From Congzhengia minquanensis (GTDB lineage: Bacteria > Bacillota > Clostridia > UBA1381 > UBA9506), in NCBI RefSeq assembly GCF_014384785.1, contig NZ_JACRSU010000001.1, positions 1,009,545-1,073,544 on the forward strand: a stretch of DNA of 64,000 nucleotides, in the 5' to 3' direction. The number at the start of each line of letters is the position of its first letter. Within the stretch, counting starts at the first letter, position 1. Shown in pieces: positions 35,937 to 44,711 of this stretch. Made by a program: the position numbers and the translations under genes. Below the pieces are notes generated by a model that saw only the letters and a list, made by a program, of their open reading frames with translations, was not told the DNA's origin and searched no databases.

Positions 35937-36938
35937 ATGACCATTCGAGCAATTTCAGAAAAAGTGGAACGGGAAACTCTGTCACCATTTGCTACGCTTT
36001 CTGAACATTCAAAAGGCAGGCTGAGACCCATCGTTGAGTGCGACATCCGAACGGATTTTCAGCGGGATAGGGACCGAATCATTCACGCAAAATCTTTTCG
36101 GCGGCTGAAACACAAAACCCAGGTGTTTTTGGCGCCGGCAGGCGACCACTACCGCACCAGGCTGACCCACACCATGGAGGTTTCGCAAATTGCCCGCACC
36201 ATTGCCCGCGCCCTGCGCTTAAACGAGGATTTAACCGAGGCCACCGCTTTAGCCCACGATTTGGGCCACACGCCCTTTGGCCATTCGGGTGAAAATGTGC
36301 TGAACGAAATTTGTGCAGGCGGCTTTCGCCACTATGAGCAGAGCCTTCGGGTAATTGACTTTTTGGAAAACGGAACGGGTCTTAATTTAACGTTTGAGGT
36401 GCGGGACGGGGTTTTAAACCACGCAGGCGACCACGAGGCCGAAACCCTGGAGGGGAAAATTATTAAACTGGCAGACCGCATTGCCTATATCAACCACGAC
36501 ATTGACGACGCGGTGCGCGGCGGCATTATTCAGGCGGAGGCCATTCCAAAGGACTGCACCGACGTGTTGGGACGAACCCACGGCGACCGGATTGACACCA
36601 TGATTCACGACATTATTAATACCAGCCTGGGAAAACCCTTTGTGAAAATGTCGGACGAAATTTATTCTGCCATGATGAACCTGCGCAGCTTTATGTTTGC
36701 TTCGGTTTACACAAACAACGTGGCAAAGGGCGAAGATGAAAAGGCCAAAAACGTGGTTTACATGCTGTTTGATACCTTTATGAAACACCCGGAAAAGCTG
36801 CCGGAGGACACAAGGGAAAATATTTCACGGTTTGGTTTAGAGCAAACCGTAACCGACTATATTGCAGGCATGACCGATAATTTCGCCATTTATAAATTCA
36901 ACGAGCTGTTCGTCCCGAAAAAATGGGTTGTGAACTAA
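35937..36938 (+). CDS. dGTPase-like HD-domain triphosphohydrolase
   Basis: 333 residues, HD superfamily. The metal site reads HTMEVSQIARTIAR (His of motif 1), ALAHDLGHTPFGHSGE (HD pair) and a later Asp in KLADRIAYINHDIDDAVRGG. This is the short, monomer-type dGTPase seen in Firmicutes; it probably degrades dNTPs to deoxynucleosides and triphosphate. It sits within a forward run of small metabolic genes. Confidence 0.9.
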   Translation: MTIRAISEKVERETLSPFATLSEHSKGRLRPIVECDIRTDFQRDRDRIIHAKSFRRLKHKTQVFLAPAGDHYRTRLTHTMEVSQIARTIARALRLNEDLTEATALAHDLGHTPFGHSGENVLNEICAGGFRHYEQSLRVIDFLENGTGLNLTFEVRDGVLNHAGDHEAETLEGKIIKLADRIAYINHDIDDAVRGGIIQAEAIPKDCTDVLGRTHGDRIDTMIHDIINTSLGKPFVKMSDEIYSAMMNLRSFMFASVYTNNVAKGEDEKAKNVVYMLFDTFMKHPEKLPEDTRENISRFGLEQTVTDYIAGMTDNFAIYKFNELFVPKKWVVN

Positions 36939-36962
36939 TTTGAAATAAAGGACTGAAAAAAC

Positions 36963-37622
36963 ATGAATATTTTATTTCAGGGGGACTCCGTAACCGACGC
37001 AGGTCGGGGCCGGGACGTTACCGCCCCTAACACGGCGCTGGGCCAGGGCTATGCCACAATGGTGGCAGGAAGGCTGAGTGCAAAATACGATGATTTAAAC
37101 TTTTTTAACCACGGCGTCAGCGGAAACCGTGCCGCCGACCTTTACGGACGCTGGCAGGAGGACACGCTGAATTTTGAGTTTGATGTGTTGAGCATTCTTT
37201 TAGGAATCAACGACGTGGGATTTTCTTTAAGGCTGGGTCGCGGCTCCGACAAGGAGCGGTTTCGCTTTCTCTACGACCGTATGATTTATGAGGCGTTAGA
37301 AAAAAATCCTGACGCAAAGCTTATTTTAATGGCGCCGTTTGTGCTGAAAATGAAGTATGCGTGGGAAAACTTTGGAACGGATATTTATGATAATTTTCAC
37401 ACTTGGAGCAGCCGCGTCCGCGAAAACGGCCAGGTAACCAAGGATTTGGCCAAAAAATATCACGCACAGTTCGTTCCGCTGTTCGACGTTTTCGAGTCAT
37501 TGACAAAATCCGCGCCCGCCGAACGTTATTCAGTGGACTGCATTCACCCCACCGCAGCCGGTCACGAAATCATTGCGGAAGAATGGGTGAAAGCATGGGA
37601 AAAAATAAAGAAAGGAGAATAA
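36963..37622 (+). CDS. SGNH/GDSL-family hydrolase
   Basis: 219-residue esterase or lipase-like protein. The SGNH blocks are visible: FQGDSVTDAG with the nucleophile Ser9, the Gly in NHGVSGNRA, the Asn in LLGINDVG, and the Asp/His pair in VDCIHPTAAGH near residue 195. No signal sequence. It lies two bases upstream of the TSCPD gene, whose ribosome-binding site AAAGGAG is inside this gene's end. Substrate unknown, acetyl-ester or rhamnogalacturonan-type possible. Confidence 0.9.
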   Translation: MNILFQGDSVTDAGRGRDVTAPNTALGQGYATMVAGRLSAKYDDLNFFNHGVSGNRAADLYGRWQEDTLNFEFDVLSILLGINDVGFSLRLGRGSDKERFRFLYDRMIYEALEKNPDAKLILMAPFVLKMKYAWENFGTDIYDNFHTWSSRVRENGQVTKDLAKKYHAQFVPLFDVFESLTKSAPAERYSVDCIHPTAAGHEIIAEEWVKAWEKIKKGE

Positions 37623-37624
37623 AA

Positions 37625-37873
37625 ATGGAATATATTTACAGACCAAAAGGCGTTTGCTCCATGCAAATTAAATTCGAAATTGACCACAATAATGTTGTGA
37701 AAAACATTCGGTTTACCGGGGGCTGCAACGGCAACCTCCAGGGCGTGTCGAAGCTGGCAAACGGCAAAAAGGCAGAGGAAATCATCACGCTTTTAGAGGG
37801 TATCAACTGCGGCGGCAAGGGTACTTCGTGCCCCGACCAGCTTGCAAGGGCGCTGCGCGAAGCAATTGGGTGA
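37625..37873 (+). CDS. TSCPD-domain protein
   Basis: Eighty-two residues with the TSCPD signature GGKGTSCPDQLARAL and an earlier Cys-containing FTGGCNGNLQG. This domain also occurs at the end of class II ribonucleotide reductases. Stand-alone copies are common in Clostridia, role unknown. AAAGGAG precedes the ATG. Its TGA overlaps the ATG of the radical SAM gene. Confidence 0.88.
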   Translation: MEYIYRPKGVCSMQIKFEIDHNNVVKNIRFTGGCNGNLQGVSKLANGKKAEEIITLLEGINCGGKGTSCPDQLARALREAIG

Positions 37874-38775
37874 TGGACGCTTTGCTATCTAACTGCCGCC
37901 TCTGTCCCAGGGAATGCGGTGTGAACCGCTTGCTGGGCGAACTTGGCGCTTGTCGTTCCGGCCCTGAAATTACAGCTGCCCGGGCTTCCCTCCACCTTTG
38001 GGAGGAACCCTGCCTTTCCGGCAAAAACGGTTCGGGAACGGTATTTTTTTCCGGCTGCAATTTGGGGTGTGTCTACTGTCAAAACGCCCAAATTTCCCGC
38101 GGAAATACCGGAAAAAAAATTTCGTCAGGCAGGCTTTGTGAAATCTTTTTTGAACTGAAGGAACAGGGCGCCCACAACATAAATCTGGTAACGGCAACGC
38201 ACTTTTTACCCGCTGTGCTGAACGCGGTGGAAAAAGCCAAACAAAATCATCTTGGAATTCCCTTTGTTTACAACTGCGGCGGCTTTGAAAAGGCAGACAT
38301 GCTAAAGCGGGCTGAGGGGCTGATTGATATTTTTTTACCGGACTTGAAATATATGTCCCCGCAGCTGGCTATGGCCTATTCCAACGCGCCGAACTACCCG
38401 GAGGCCGCGAAAAGCGCGTTAACTGAAATGGTGCGCCAGCAACCGGAGTGCGTGTTTGACGAAACCGGCATGTTAAAGCGCGGCGTTATCGTTCGTCATT
38501 TAATGCTGCCCGGAAATTTAAAGGACTCAAAAAAGGTATTACGATACCTGCACCAAACCTTCGGCGACAAAATTTTTATCAGCATCATGAGCCAATATAC
38601 CCCGCCGGCAAAAGGGGTTAACGACTTCCCGGAGTTAAACCGAAAGGTTACGAAAACCGAATATGAAAAACTGATTGAGTATGCAATATCCCTTGGCATC
38701 ACACAGGCCTTCGTGCAGGAGGGAGAAACGGCCGACGCCAGCTTTATTCCCGATTTCGACGGCCGCGGAATTTAA
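37873..38775 (+). CDS. Radical SAM protein, PflA-like
   Basis: 300 residues. The radical SAM cluster motif is CNLGCVYCQ near residue 63, preceded by an N-terminal cysteine-rich segment (NCRLCPRECGVNR) and followed by the SAM-binding region. The last third includes RHLMLPGNLKDS. This arrangement resembles pyruvate formate-lyase activating enzyme-like proteins of unknown target. The ATG overlaps the TSCPD stop (TGATG), so the pair is coupled, which may hint at a shared pathway. Confidence 0.88.
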   Translation: MDALLSNCRLCPRECGVNRLLGELGACRSGPEITAARASLHLWEEPCLSGKNGSGTVFFSGCNLGCVYCQNAQISRGNTGKKISSGRLCEIFFELKEQGAHNINLVTATHFLPAVLNAVEKAKQNHLGIPFVYNCGGFEKADMLKRAEGLIDIFLPDLKYMSPQLAMAYSNAPNYPEAAKSALTEMVRQQPECVFDETGMLKRGVIVRHLMLPGNLKDSKKVLRYLHQTFGDKIFISIMSQYTPPAKGVNDFPELNRKVTKTEYEKLIEYAISLGITQAFVQEGETADASFIPDFDGRGI

Positions 38776-38797
38776 TTTAGAGAGGAAGATTTACAGC

Positions 38798-39094
38798 ATG
38801 GTAAAACACATTGTCATGTGGAAGTTAAAAGAAGAAGCATTAGAACATACAAAGGCTGAAAACGCCAAAAAAATAAAAGAGCTGCTGGAGGCACTGCCGG
38901 GCGTAGTTCCAGATATCTTAGAGCTGCAGGTGGGAATTAATGAAAACGGCGGCGAATTTGACGCTGTTTTGGTGACAAAATTTCCGTCCTACGACGCACT
39001 GAAAGCCTACGATATCCACCCGGAGCACCAAAAAGTGCGCGGGTTCATCGGTCAGGTTTCAAGCGGCAGAGCTGCTGTCGATTTCACAATTTAA
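38798..39094 (+). CDS. Dabb-family (stress-responsive A/B barrel) protein
   Basis: Ninety-eight-residue ferredoxin-like dimeric alpha/beta barrel protein. The Dabb pattern is visible from VKHIVMWKL at the N-terminus to DIHPEHQKV near residue 75. Function in bacteria mostly unknown. AGAGGAAG precedes the ATG at 38798. It is followed 17 bases later by an amidohydrolase gene. Confidence 0.88.
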   Translation: MVKHIVMWKLKEEALEHTKAENAKKIKELLEALPGVVPDILELQVGINENGGEFDAVLVTKFPSYDALKAYDIHPEHQKVRGFIGQVSSGRAAVDFTI

Positions 39095-39111
39095 ACTTAG
39101 GAGAATTACAA

Positions 39112-39897
39112 ATGGTTATCGATTTTCACACACACTGTTTCCCGGAAAAAATTGCGGAGCGGGCAATTGGAAAGCTCAGCGCCACCAGCGGGCTTATGCC
39201 CTATACCGACGGCACGGCGGAGGGATTAAAAAAACTGATGAAGCAAGACGGCGTGGACATCTCCGTCGTTTTGAGCATTGCCACCAACGCCGCCCAGCAG
39301 ACGTCTGTAAACAATTTTGCAAAATCCATTGAAAGCGAAACAATTGTCCCGTTCGGTTCGGTTTACCCAGACGCAGAAGACGCGCTCAATGAACTGGAAC
39401 GTATTCACAGCATGGGGCTTAAAGGCGTTAAATTTCACCCGGAATATCAAAACTTTTTTGTTGACGACGAAAAAATGAAGCCGATTTATAAAAAAATATC
39501 AGAGCTTGGCCTAATTTGCGTGTTCCACGCCGGGGAGGACTATGGCTACATGCCTCCCTACCACGCTACGCCAAAGCGTCTTTTGCGGGCGTTATCGTGG
39601 CTGGACACTCCGGTGGTGGCGGCCCACTGGGGCAGCCAGGGCATGGGGCAGGACACGCTGCAATATCTTTGCGGCACCGAAATTTACATAGACACAGCCT
39701 TTGGATATGGCACCACACCGAAGCCGATTCAACAGGCCATTTTAGAAAAGCACGGCGTGGAAAAAATTTTGTTTGCCACCGACTGCCCGTGGCATGCCCC
39801 GGCTATGGAGCTGTTTCAAATAGAAAGCTTGGGCCTGTCTGACGGAGAAAAAGAGCAAATTAAAAGCGGTAACGCCCGCCGGCTGTTAAAAATTTAA
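39112..39897 (+). CDS. Amidohydrolase-family metal-dependent hydrolase
   Basis: 261-residue TIM barrel of the amidohydrolase 2 group. Metal-ligand motifs: DFHTHCFP at 4-11, GVKFHPEYQNF near 104, VFHAGEDYG near 140, VAAHWGSQG near 165 and ATDCPWH near 224. Family members act as decarboxylases or lactonases; the substrate here is unknown. AGGAG precedes the ATG. Confidence 0.9.
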   Translation: MVIDFHTHCFPEKIAERAIGKLSATSGLMPYTDGTAEGLKKLMKQDGVDISVVLSIATNAAQQTSVNNFAKSIESETIVPFGSVYPDAEDALNELERIHSMGLKGVKFHPEYQNFFVDDEKMKPIYKKISELGLICVFHAGEDYGYMPPYHATPKRLLRALSWLDTPVVAAHWGSQGMGQDTLQYLCGTEIYIDTAFGYGTTPKPIQQAILEKHGVEKILFATDCPWHAPAMELFQIESLGLSDGEKEQIKSGNARRLLKI

Positions 39898-39922
39898 ATT
39901 GATGGCGGCGCAGAAAAAAAGC

Positions 39923-39960
39923 TTGAAAAACCATTGGGCATATGGTAAAATTTCCATATG
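39923..39960 (+). promoter_or_regulatory. Promoter with overlapping palindrome, oxidoreductase gene
   Basis: TTGAAA (39923-39928), 17-base spacer, TAAAAT (39946-39951) with extended -10 TG. The inverted repeat CATATGG-N8-CCATATG (39939-39960) covers the -10, so it is a likely repressor site. Confidence 0.72.
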
Positions 39961-39992
39961 GTATATTAATCTTTTATATAAGGAGAATGATT

Positions 39993-41081
39993 ATGAGTAA
40001 AACTTACAGAGTCGGAATTATCGGCTGCGGCGGCATCGCCAACGGAAAGCATATGCCGTCGCTATCGAAACTGGACAACGTTGAAATGGTTGCGTTCTGC
40101 GACATTGTGAAAGAACGCGCGGAAAAAGCAAAGGCAGACTATGGCACGCCCGAGGCAAAGGTTTACACAGACTATAAAGAACTTTTAAAAGACGGGTCAA
40201 TTGACATTGTGCACGTTTTGACTCCTAACCGCGAGCACAGCTTTATTACCGTTGACGCATTGGAGTCCGGCAAACACGTTATGTGCGAAAAGCCTATGGC
40301 GAAAACCTATGAAGAGGCCAAAAAAATGCTTGACGCCGCAAAAAGAACAGGCAAAAAGCTGACCATTGGATATCAGAACAGACAGACACCGGAAGCACAG
40401 TATGTAAAAGGTGCCTGCACAGAAGACGCTTTGGGCGACATTTACTACGCGAGGGCACTGGCTCTGCGCCGCCGTGCCGTTCCTACTTGGGGCGTGTTCT
40501 TAAACGAAGAGGAACAGGGCGGCGGGCCGTTAATCGACATTGGCACCCACGCTTTGGATATGACCCTTTGGCTGATGAACAACTATAAACCAAAAATGGT
40601 TGTGGGCAAAACTTTCAGAAAGCTTGCCGACCAAAAAGAAAACACAGGCAACGCCTGGGGCGACTGGGATCCGGAAAAATATACAGTTGAAGACTCTGCA
40701 TTTGGTTTTATTACCATGGAAAACGGCGCGACCATTGTTTTAGAGTCCAGCTGGGCATTAAACATTGCAGACCCCATTGAAGCGAAGTGCGTGCTCTGCG
40801 GAACAAAAGCCGGCGCGGATATGTATGACGGCGTTCGGATTAACGGTGTGAAATATGGACGGCAATACATAGAAAAAGCTGCTTTGGGTGCCGGCGGCGT
40901 CGCTTTTTACGACGGCAGCTCTGAATCTCCCGCAGACCGGGAAGCACGGCTTTGGATTGATGCCATTGACAAAGATACCGACCCTGTTGTTCTGCCGGAA
41001 CAGGCCATTGTGGTTACACGGATTTTAGAGGCGATTTATGAGTCCTCCAAAACAGGAAAACCGGTTTTCTTTAACGAATAA
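39993..41081 (+). CDS. Gfo/Idh/MocA-family oxidoreductase
   Basis: 362-residue NAD(P)-dependent sugar or inositol dehydrogenase-like protein. The Rossmann motif is VGIIGCGGIANGKH at 6-19, the catalytic EKP motif is HVMCEKPMAK near 92, and GGGPLIDIGTHALDM near residue 180 gives the conserved Asp and His. Substrate not deducible. AAGGAG precedes the ATG at 39993. Own promoter and a strong terminator indicate a monocistronic unit. Confidence 0.93.
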   Translation: MSKTYRVGIIGCGGIANGKHMPSLSKLDNVEMVAFCDIVKERAEKAKADYGTPEAKVYTDYKELLKDGSIDIVHVLTPNREHSFITVDALESGKHVMCEKPMAKTYEEAKKMLDAAKRTGKKLTIGYQNRQTPEAQYVKGACTEDALGDIYYARALALRRRAVPTWGVFLNEEEQGGGPLIDIGTHALDMTLWLMNNYKPKMVVGKTFRKLADQKENTGNAWGDWDPEKYTVEDSAFGFITMENGATIVLESSWALNIADPIEAKCVLCGTKAGADMYDGVRINGVKYGRQYIEKAALGAGGVAFYDGSSESPADREARLWIDAIDKDTDPVVLPEQAIVVTRILEAIYESSKTGKPVFFNE

Positions 41082-41089
41082 ACAATTCT

Positions 41090-41126
41090 GCGCCGGAAAT
41101 TGGGTTCCATTTCCGGCGCCATTTTA
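41090..41126 (+). terminator. Terminator of the oxidoreductase gene
   Basis: GCGCCGGAAAT pairs exactly with ATTTCCGGCGC (41090-41119), followed by CATTTTAT. Confidence 0.85.
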
Positions 41127-41150
41127 TAGTAAAAAAGGAACGATTGCTCT

Positions 41151-42776
41151 ATGCGCGAAAATTCAAGCACCACCATTTTTGAAAAAAACGCACTTTCCTG
41201 CTTCCTTCTGCTGGTTTCGGTAATCGCCTCTGCGGTTTTAGGATTGGCGTTTCATATTCCCGTTGGGGCGCACACGTTTGTCACAGCAGTCATTGTCACG
41301 GGCGGTGTGCTGTTTTTCTGCGACCGTGTTCTGCTTCGTTTATTTTTGTTAAACGTTTGCGTGCTTGCCCTTTGGTGCGTGGTTTGCAATTTTATTTTCG
41401 ACTGGTCCTACGACGGCATGTATTATCATAAAGAAGCGATAATTGATTTAAAAGAGGGCTGGAACCCCTTTTACCAAAGCTCCCTTGACGCCACCGTTTT
41501 TGCTTCCTATCCAGACATGGACCTCTGGCTGGACAATTATCCGAAAGGTCTGTGGCTGTTCTCCGCCGTGATTTACAGCCTTACAAACCTTTTAGAGACC
41601 GCAAAAGCAGTCAATATCCTGTTTATCATCCCGGTTTTCTCTGTGGCAGTTGACGTGATGAAAACTGTCTATCAAATGAACAGGCAAAAAAGCGTTATTT
41701 TTGGATTGCTGTTTGCAATGAACCCTGTTTTTATTTGCCAGCTCCTCACCTCATATAACGACCTGGCAGTTGGAGCAATTGTCATTATTACCATGCTTTT
41801 AAGCATGAAAATCGTAAGTGAAAAAGCGAGCAATTACACCTATCTGCTTCTGGCTGCCGTTATTGCCGTCTCCTGCACAGTGAAATTCACCGCACCGGTG
41901 CTGGCAGGAATTGTTCTGATAATTTTCGGGATTTGGTATGCCATGAAACACCGCAGGGAACCAAAACATTTGGTAAAGCCTGTGGCTGTGGTTTTAGCGG
42001 CGTTTATTGCAGGCGTTTGCCTGTTGGGCTTCGATCCGTATATAAAGCATATAATGAACCATCAAAACCCGGTCTATCCCGTTTTGGGCGAAGGGGCTTA
42101 TGACATTATGAACACAAACCCGCCCAAAGGGTTTGAAAATAAAAATGCGGTGGAAAAGCTGCTTGCCTCTGTGTTTTCAAAAACGAACAATCTGCCGGAG
42201 GAAGCGCCGGAGCTAAAAATCCCTTTTACAATCCACAGCTCTGAGTGGATTCATTTGAGCAATGCCGATATTCGTGTCGGCGGGTTTGGCGTTTTGTTCA
42301 GCGGTATTTTTCTTTTAAGCCTCGTAATTTTTTTCGTTGCTTTGTGCCATAATAAGAAAATACGCATGGAAACTGCCGCCGCTTTTGCCGCCATTTTTCT
42401 TCTGCTTCTGTTTATCCCGGAATCCTGGTGGGCCAGGTATGCAAGTTATGCCTACTACCTCCCTGTATTTATTTTGGCCGAAGCTTGCAATCTGCGAAAA
42501 ACAAAGGTTTTCAGTGGTGTAACTATCTGTTTGATTGCCTTAAACAGTCTTTTTTTTGCGGGGTGTGTTTTAAAAACAGGCGTGGAAGTGACGCATCAGC
42601 TTAAGGTTAAACTGGAAGAAATTAAGTCGCACCAAAAAACGGTTATTGTCAGGGTCAACGATTTTCCCACACACAGAAAGCTGTTTGAAGAATTTGGAAT
42701 TGATTATGAGGTTTCTCATACTTCCTTAGACGATCCTATGATTTTTTACCGGAACACAAAATATAAATTCCGCTAA
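41151..42776 (+). CDS. GT-C-like polytopic membrane protein
   Basis: 541 residues with roughly ten hydrophobic segments between residues 15 and 470 and a soluble C-terminal tail of about 60 residues. The first loop has DWSYDGMYYHKEAI near residue 83, resembling the acidic first-loop motif of GT-C glycosyltransferases such as ArnT/PMT. WNPFYQSS and NYPKGLWL lie in the same loop. A role in transferring sugars from lipid carriers is plausible but unproven. It stands alone between a terminator and the tRNA promoter. Confidence 0.7.
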   Translation: MRENSSTTIFEKNALSCFLLLVSVIASAVLGLAFHIPVGAHTFVTAVIVTGGVLFFCDRVLLRLFLLNVCVLALWCVVCNFIFDWSYDGMYYHKEAIIDLKEGWNPFYQSSLDATVFASYPDMDLWLDNYPKGLWLFSAVIYSLTNLLETAKAVNILFIIPVFSVAVDVMKTVYQMNRQKSVIFGLLFAMNPVFICQLLTSYNDLAVGAIVIITMLLSMKIVSEKASNYTYLLLAAVIAVSCTVKFTAPVLAGIVLIIFGIWYAMKHRREPKHLVKPVAVVLAAFIAGVCLLGFDPYIKHIMNHQNPVYPVLGEGAYDIMNTNPPKGFENKNAVEKLLASVFSKTNNLPEEAPELKIPFTIHSSEWIHLSNADIRVGGFGVLFSGIFLLSLVIFFVALCHNKKIRMETAAAFAAIFLLLLFIPESWWARYASYAYYLPVFILAEACNLRKTKVFSGVTICLIALNSLFFAGCVLKTGVEVTHQLKVKLEEIKSHQKTVIVRVNDFPTHRKLFEEFGIDYEVSHTSLDDPMIFYRNTKYKFR

Positions 42777-42799
42777 ATTACCGAAAAATAAAAAAACTA

Positions 42800-42828
42800 T
42801 TGACAAATTCCCCCGAAACTGTTATAAT
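42800..42828 (+). promoter_or_regulatory. Promoter of the tRNA-Ser pair
   Basis: Perfect TTGACA (42800-42805), 17-base spacer, perfect TATAAT (42823-42828), 22 bases before the first tRNA. Confidence 0.92.
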
Positions 42829-42850
42829 AATTTCGTTGTTCAGCGTATGA

Positions 42851-42937
42851 GGAGAGGTGTCCGAGCGGTTTAAGGAGCTGGTCTTGAAAACCAGTGATGC
42901 GCAAGCACCGAGAGTTCGAATCTCTCCCTCTCCGCCA
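42851..42937 (+). tRNA. tRNA-Ser (anticodon TGA)
   Basis: 87 bases including encoded CCA. Acceptor arms GGAGAGG and CCTCTCC pair, the anticodon loop is CTTGAAA, and a long variable arm (GATGCGCAAGCACC) marks it as a class II serine tRNA. The T-loop is GTTCGAATC. Confidence 0.97.
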
Positions 42938-42966
42938 TAAGTTTATATTGTTTTTAATTTCAGTTT

Positions 42967-43058
42967 GGAGATGTACTCAAGTTGGCTGAAGAGGCGCCCC
43001 TGCTAAGGGTGTAGGTCGGGTAACCGGCGCGAGAGTTCAAATCTCTCCATCTCCGCCA
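42967..43058 (+). tRNA. tRNA-Ser (anticodon GCT)
   Basis: 92 bases including encoded CCA. Acceptor GGAGATG pairs with CATCTCC, the anticodon loop is CTGCTAA, and a long variable arm around GTCGGGTAACCGGC is present. It follows the first tRNA by 29 bases in one transcript. Confidence 0.97.
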
Positions 43059-43091
43059 AAGCCTTGAAAGACGATTTCAAGGCTTTTTTTA
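43059..43091 (+). terminator. Terminator of the tRNA operon
   Basis: AAGCCTTGAAA pairs with TTTCAAGGCTT (43059-43085) and runs into a T-stretch. Confidence 0.92.
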
Positions 43092-43271
43092 TACCTCCTT
43101 TTACCGCGATTTAAGGTATAACTTTAAAGTAAAATTAGACAATTTTCTAACTTTATAGAAATTATTCTGAAAATGATTCTTTGTTTTTCATTTTTATGAT
43201 AAAATACCTCTTGATTTTACAAAACCTCTATGATATAATTTGTTTACAATGTAATAACGGAGGTGTTTTTT

Positions 43272-44315
43272 ATGCCCCAGATTCGTTTGTTAAAAGAGCC
43301 AGGTTATATTTATGATTTAATTTTTATTTTTTACCTCAAGTTTAATACAAAATTATGCATCAATAATCTTGACAGCAATGACAAAAAACTGTCTGAAAAT
43401 ATAAAATTTTTTAATGACTTATTAGACCAGTTTCCTGAAATTTCAGAGGATTTATATGTGTTCTTTCACGCTGTTGAAAATGGCCGTTGTTTTATCACAA
43501 CGCAATATTTTAATCCGCATAAAGAACAGTTTTCTACAACCTTTAATTTTAAGTTTTTGCAGAAAGAGTTATCTGATAAAGACAAAATAATTCGCAATAT
43601 GGTTCGATTTTATTTTTACGACCTCACAGATGAACAAGTAGATGACTGTGTAAATTCAAGCTCTGCGCTGTTTTCATACATTAAAAACTCGAACTATGGC
43701 GCTGAGATAAAAAGCAAGCTGTATGAGTTTTTTCATGACACTGAGCACCACATTCAAACGCTTTACTATGAGTTAATGACGAAAGAATTTATGCTTTCAC
43801 AGTATTACGAAAAAAATTATCAGAAAATTCTTGACGTTTATAACCAGACTACGTTTGAAACTTTAAGCAAAAATTTGAAAGGTTTAGATGATTTAAACTT
43901 TATTAAAAAAGACAATTTAACACTATATGTTTCCTTTTGCCTTTTAAGAAAATATTGTATGAACTTTTTCGGCGTGCAGGAAGGTGTTGTTTATCTTCTT
44001 GGCTACGACTATTTTTCTGTTTTAGATTTTGTTAAAAACAAAAAGGATTTGAACTTATTAGACTTCGGCAATGCGATATGTGAAGAAAGCCGCGTGAAAA
44101 TTTTGGAGCTGTTGTTAGAGCGCAGCGAAGTCACCTGCAAGGATTTGGAAAAGATTTTCAGTTTCTCCGGCTCCACGGCCTATCACCACATCACCATGAT
44201 GACGAAAATTGGGGTTGTAAAAACGCGGAACGAAGGAAAAACCATTCTTTACAGCCTGAACAGAAAGTACTTTGACGCCATAATCGACGTTTTAAGTAAA
44301 TATTCAAGCAAATGA
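43272..44315 (+). CDS. ArsR-like winged-helix regulator with long N-terminal domain
   Basis: 347 residues. The last 90 residues form an ArsR-type winged helix (ESRVKILELLLERSEVTCKD, then STAYHHITMMTKIGVVKTR). The first 250 residues are an AT-rich-encoded, Lys/Phe/Asn-rich helical domain not recognised, far longer than a normal ArsR protein. No metal-binding cysteine pair like that of classical ArsR is seen. GGAGG lies eight bases before the ATG at 43272. A 36-codon peptide gene follows 21 bases later, so this may be a peptide-sensing or peptide-controlling regulator; that is inference. Confidence 0.75.
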   Translation: MPQIRLLKEPGYIYDLIFIFYLKFNTKLCINNLDSNDKKLSENIKFFNDLLDQFPEISEDLYVFFHAVENGRCFITTQYFNPHKEQFSTTFNFKFLQKELSDKDKIIRNMVRFYFYDLTDEQVDDCVNSSSALFSYIKNSNYGAEIKSKLYEFFHDTEHHIQTLYYELMTKEFMLSQYYEKNYQKILDVYNQTTFETLSKNLKGLDDLNFIKKDNLTLYVSFCLLRKYCMNFFGVQEGVVYLLGYDYFSVLDFVKNKKDLNLLDFGNAICEESRVKILELLLERSEVTCKDLEKIFSFSGSTAYHHITMMTKIGVVKTRNEGKTILYSLNRKYFDAIIDVLSKYSSK

Positions 44316-44336
44316 CACGAAAGGGGGAAAGACATC

Positions 44337-44447
44337 ATGATTAAAACCTGGAAAAAGCCTGTTTGCTCCACCGTAAAGGCGGATCAATTATCAGCGTACA
44401 TTAAGGCGGCAGCCCGCTCCGGCTGCCATTACTTTGTTGGCCGCTAA
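44337..44447 (+). CDS. Small peptide, possible RiPP or signal precursor
   Basis: A 36-codon frame starting MIKTWKKPV and ending SGCHYFVGR, with two cysteines (positions 10 and 30). AAAGGGGG sits eight or so bases upstream and a 19-bp terminator follows the stop directly, which argues for real translation. The N-terminal K-x-W-x-K-P stretch is like leaders of several Firmicute ribosomally made peptides, and the C-terminal segment is short and hydrophobic with Cys, His, Tyr and Phe. No maturase is adjacent. Function unproven; it could instead be a small structural or regulatory peptide. Confidence 0.55.
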   Translation: MIKTWKKPVCSTVKADQLSAYIKAAARSGCHYFVGR

Positions 44448-44456
44448 ATAGCATTG

Positions 44457-44505
44457 AAAAAATTGCAGCAAAAACGCTGTTGCGTTTTTGCTGCAATTTT
44501 TGTTT
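44457..44505 (+). terminator. Very strong terminator after the peptide gene
   Basis: A 19-bp perfect stem (44459-44477 with 44482-44500) with a four-base TGTT loop ends in a T-run. The rest of the gap to 44711 holds only the promoter of the next gene. Confidence 0.92.
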
Positions 44506-44629
44506 TGCCCAGTTACTGAAAAGCATGTTTTCAGTCAGTTCGTTTACTTTCAAAAACAGTAGAGTCTTCTTTCAAAAGATATCACATGGCTATCAGGACT
44601 ATGAAAGGCGCATTTTCGTTTTGGCATTA

Positions 44630-44658
44630 TTGACAAAGACCACCCGCTGTGGTATATT
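44630..44658 (+). promoter_or_regulatory. Promoter of the XRE gene
   Basis: TTGACA (44630-44635), 17-base spacer, TATATT (44653-44658) with extended -10 TG. Confidence 0.82.
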
Positions 44659-44711
44659 TAGAGTATATAATAAGCAAAAGTAGTATTATTTTTTAAACAG
44701 GGGGCATTTAC

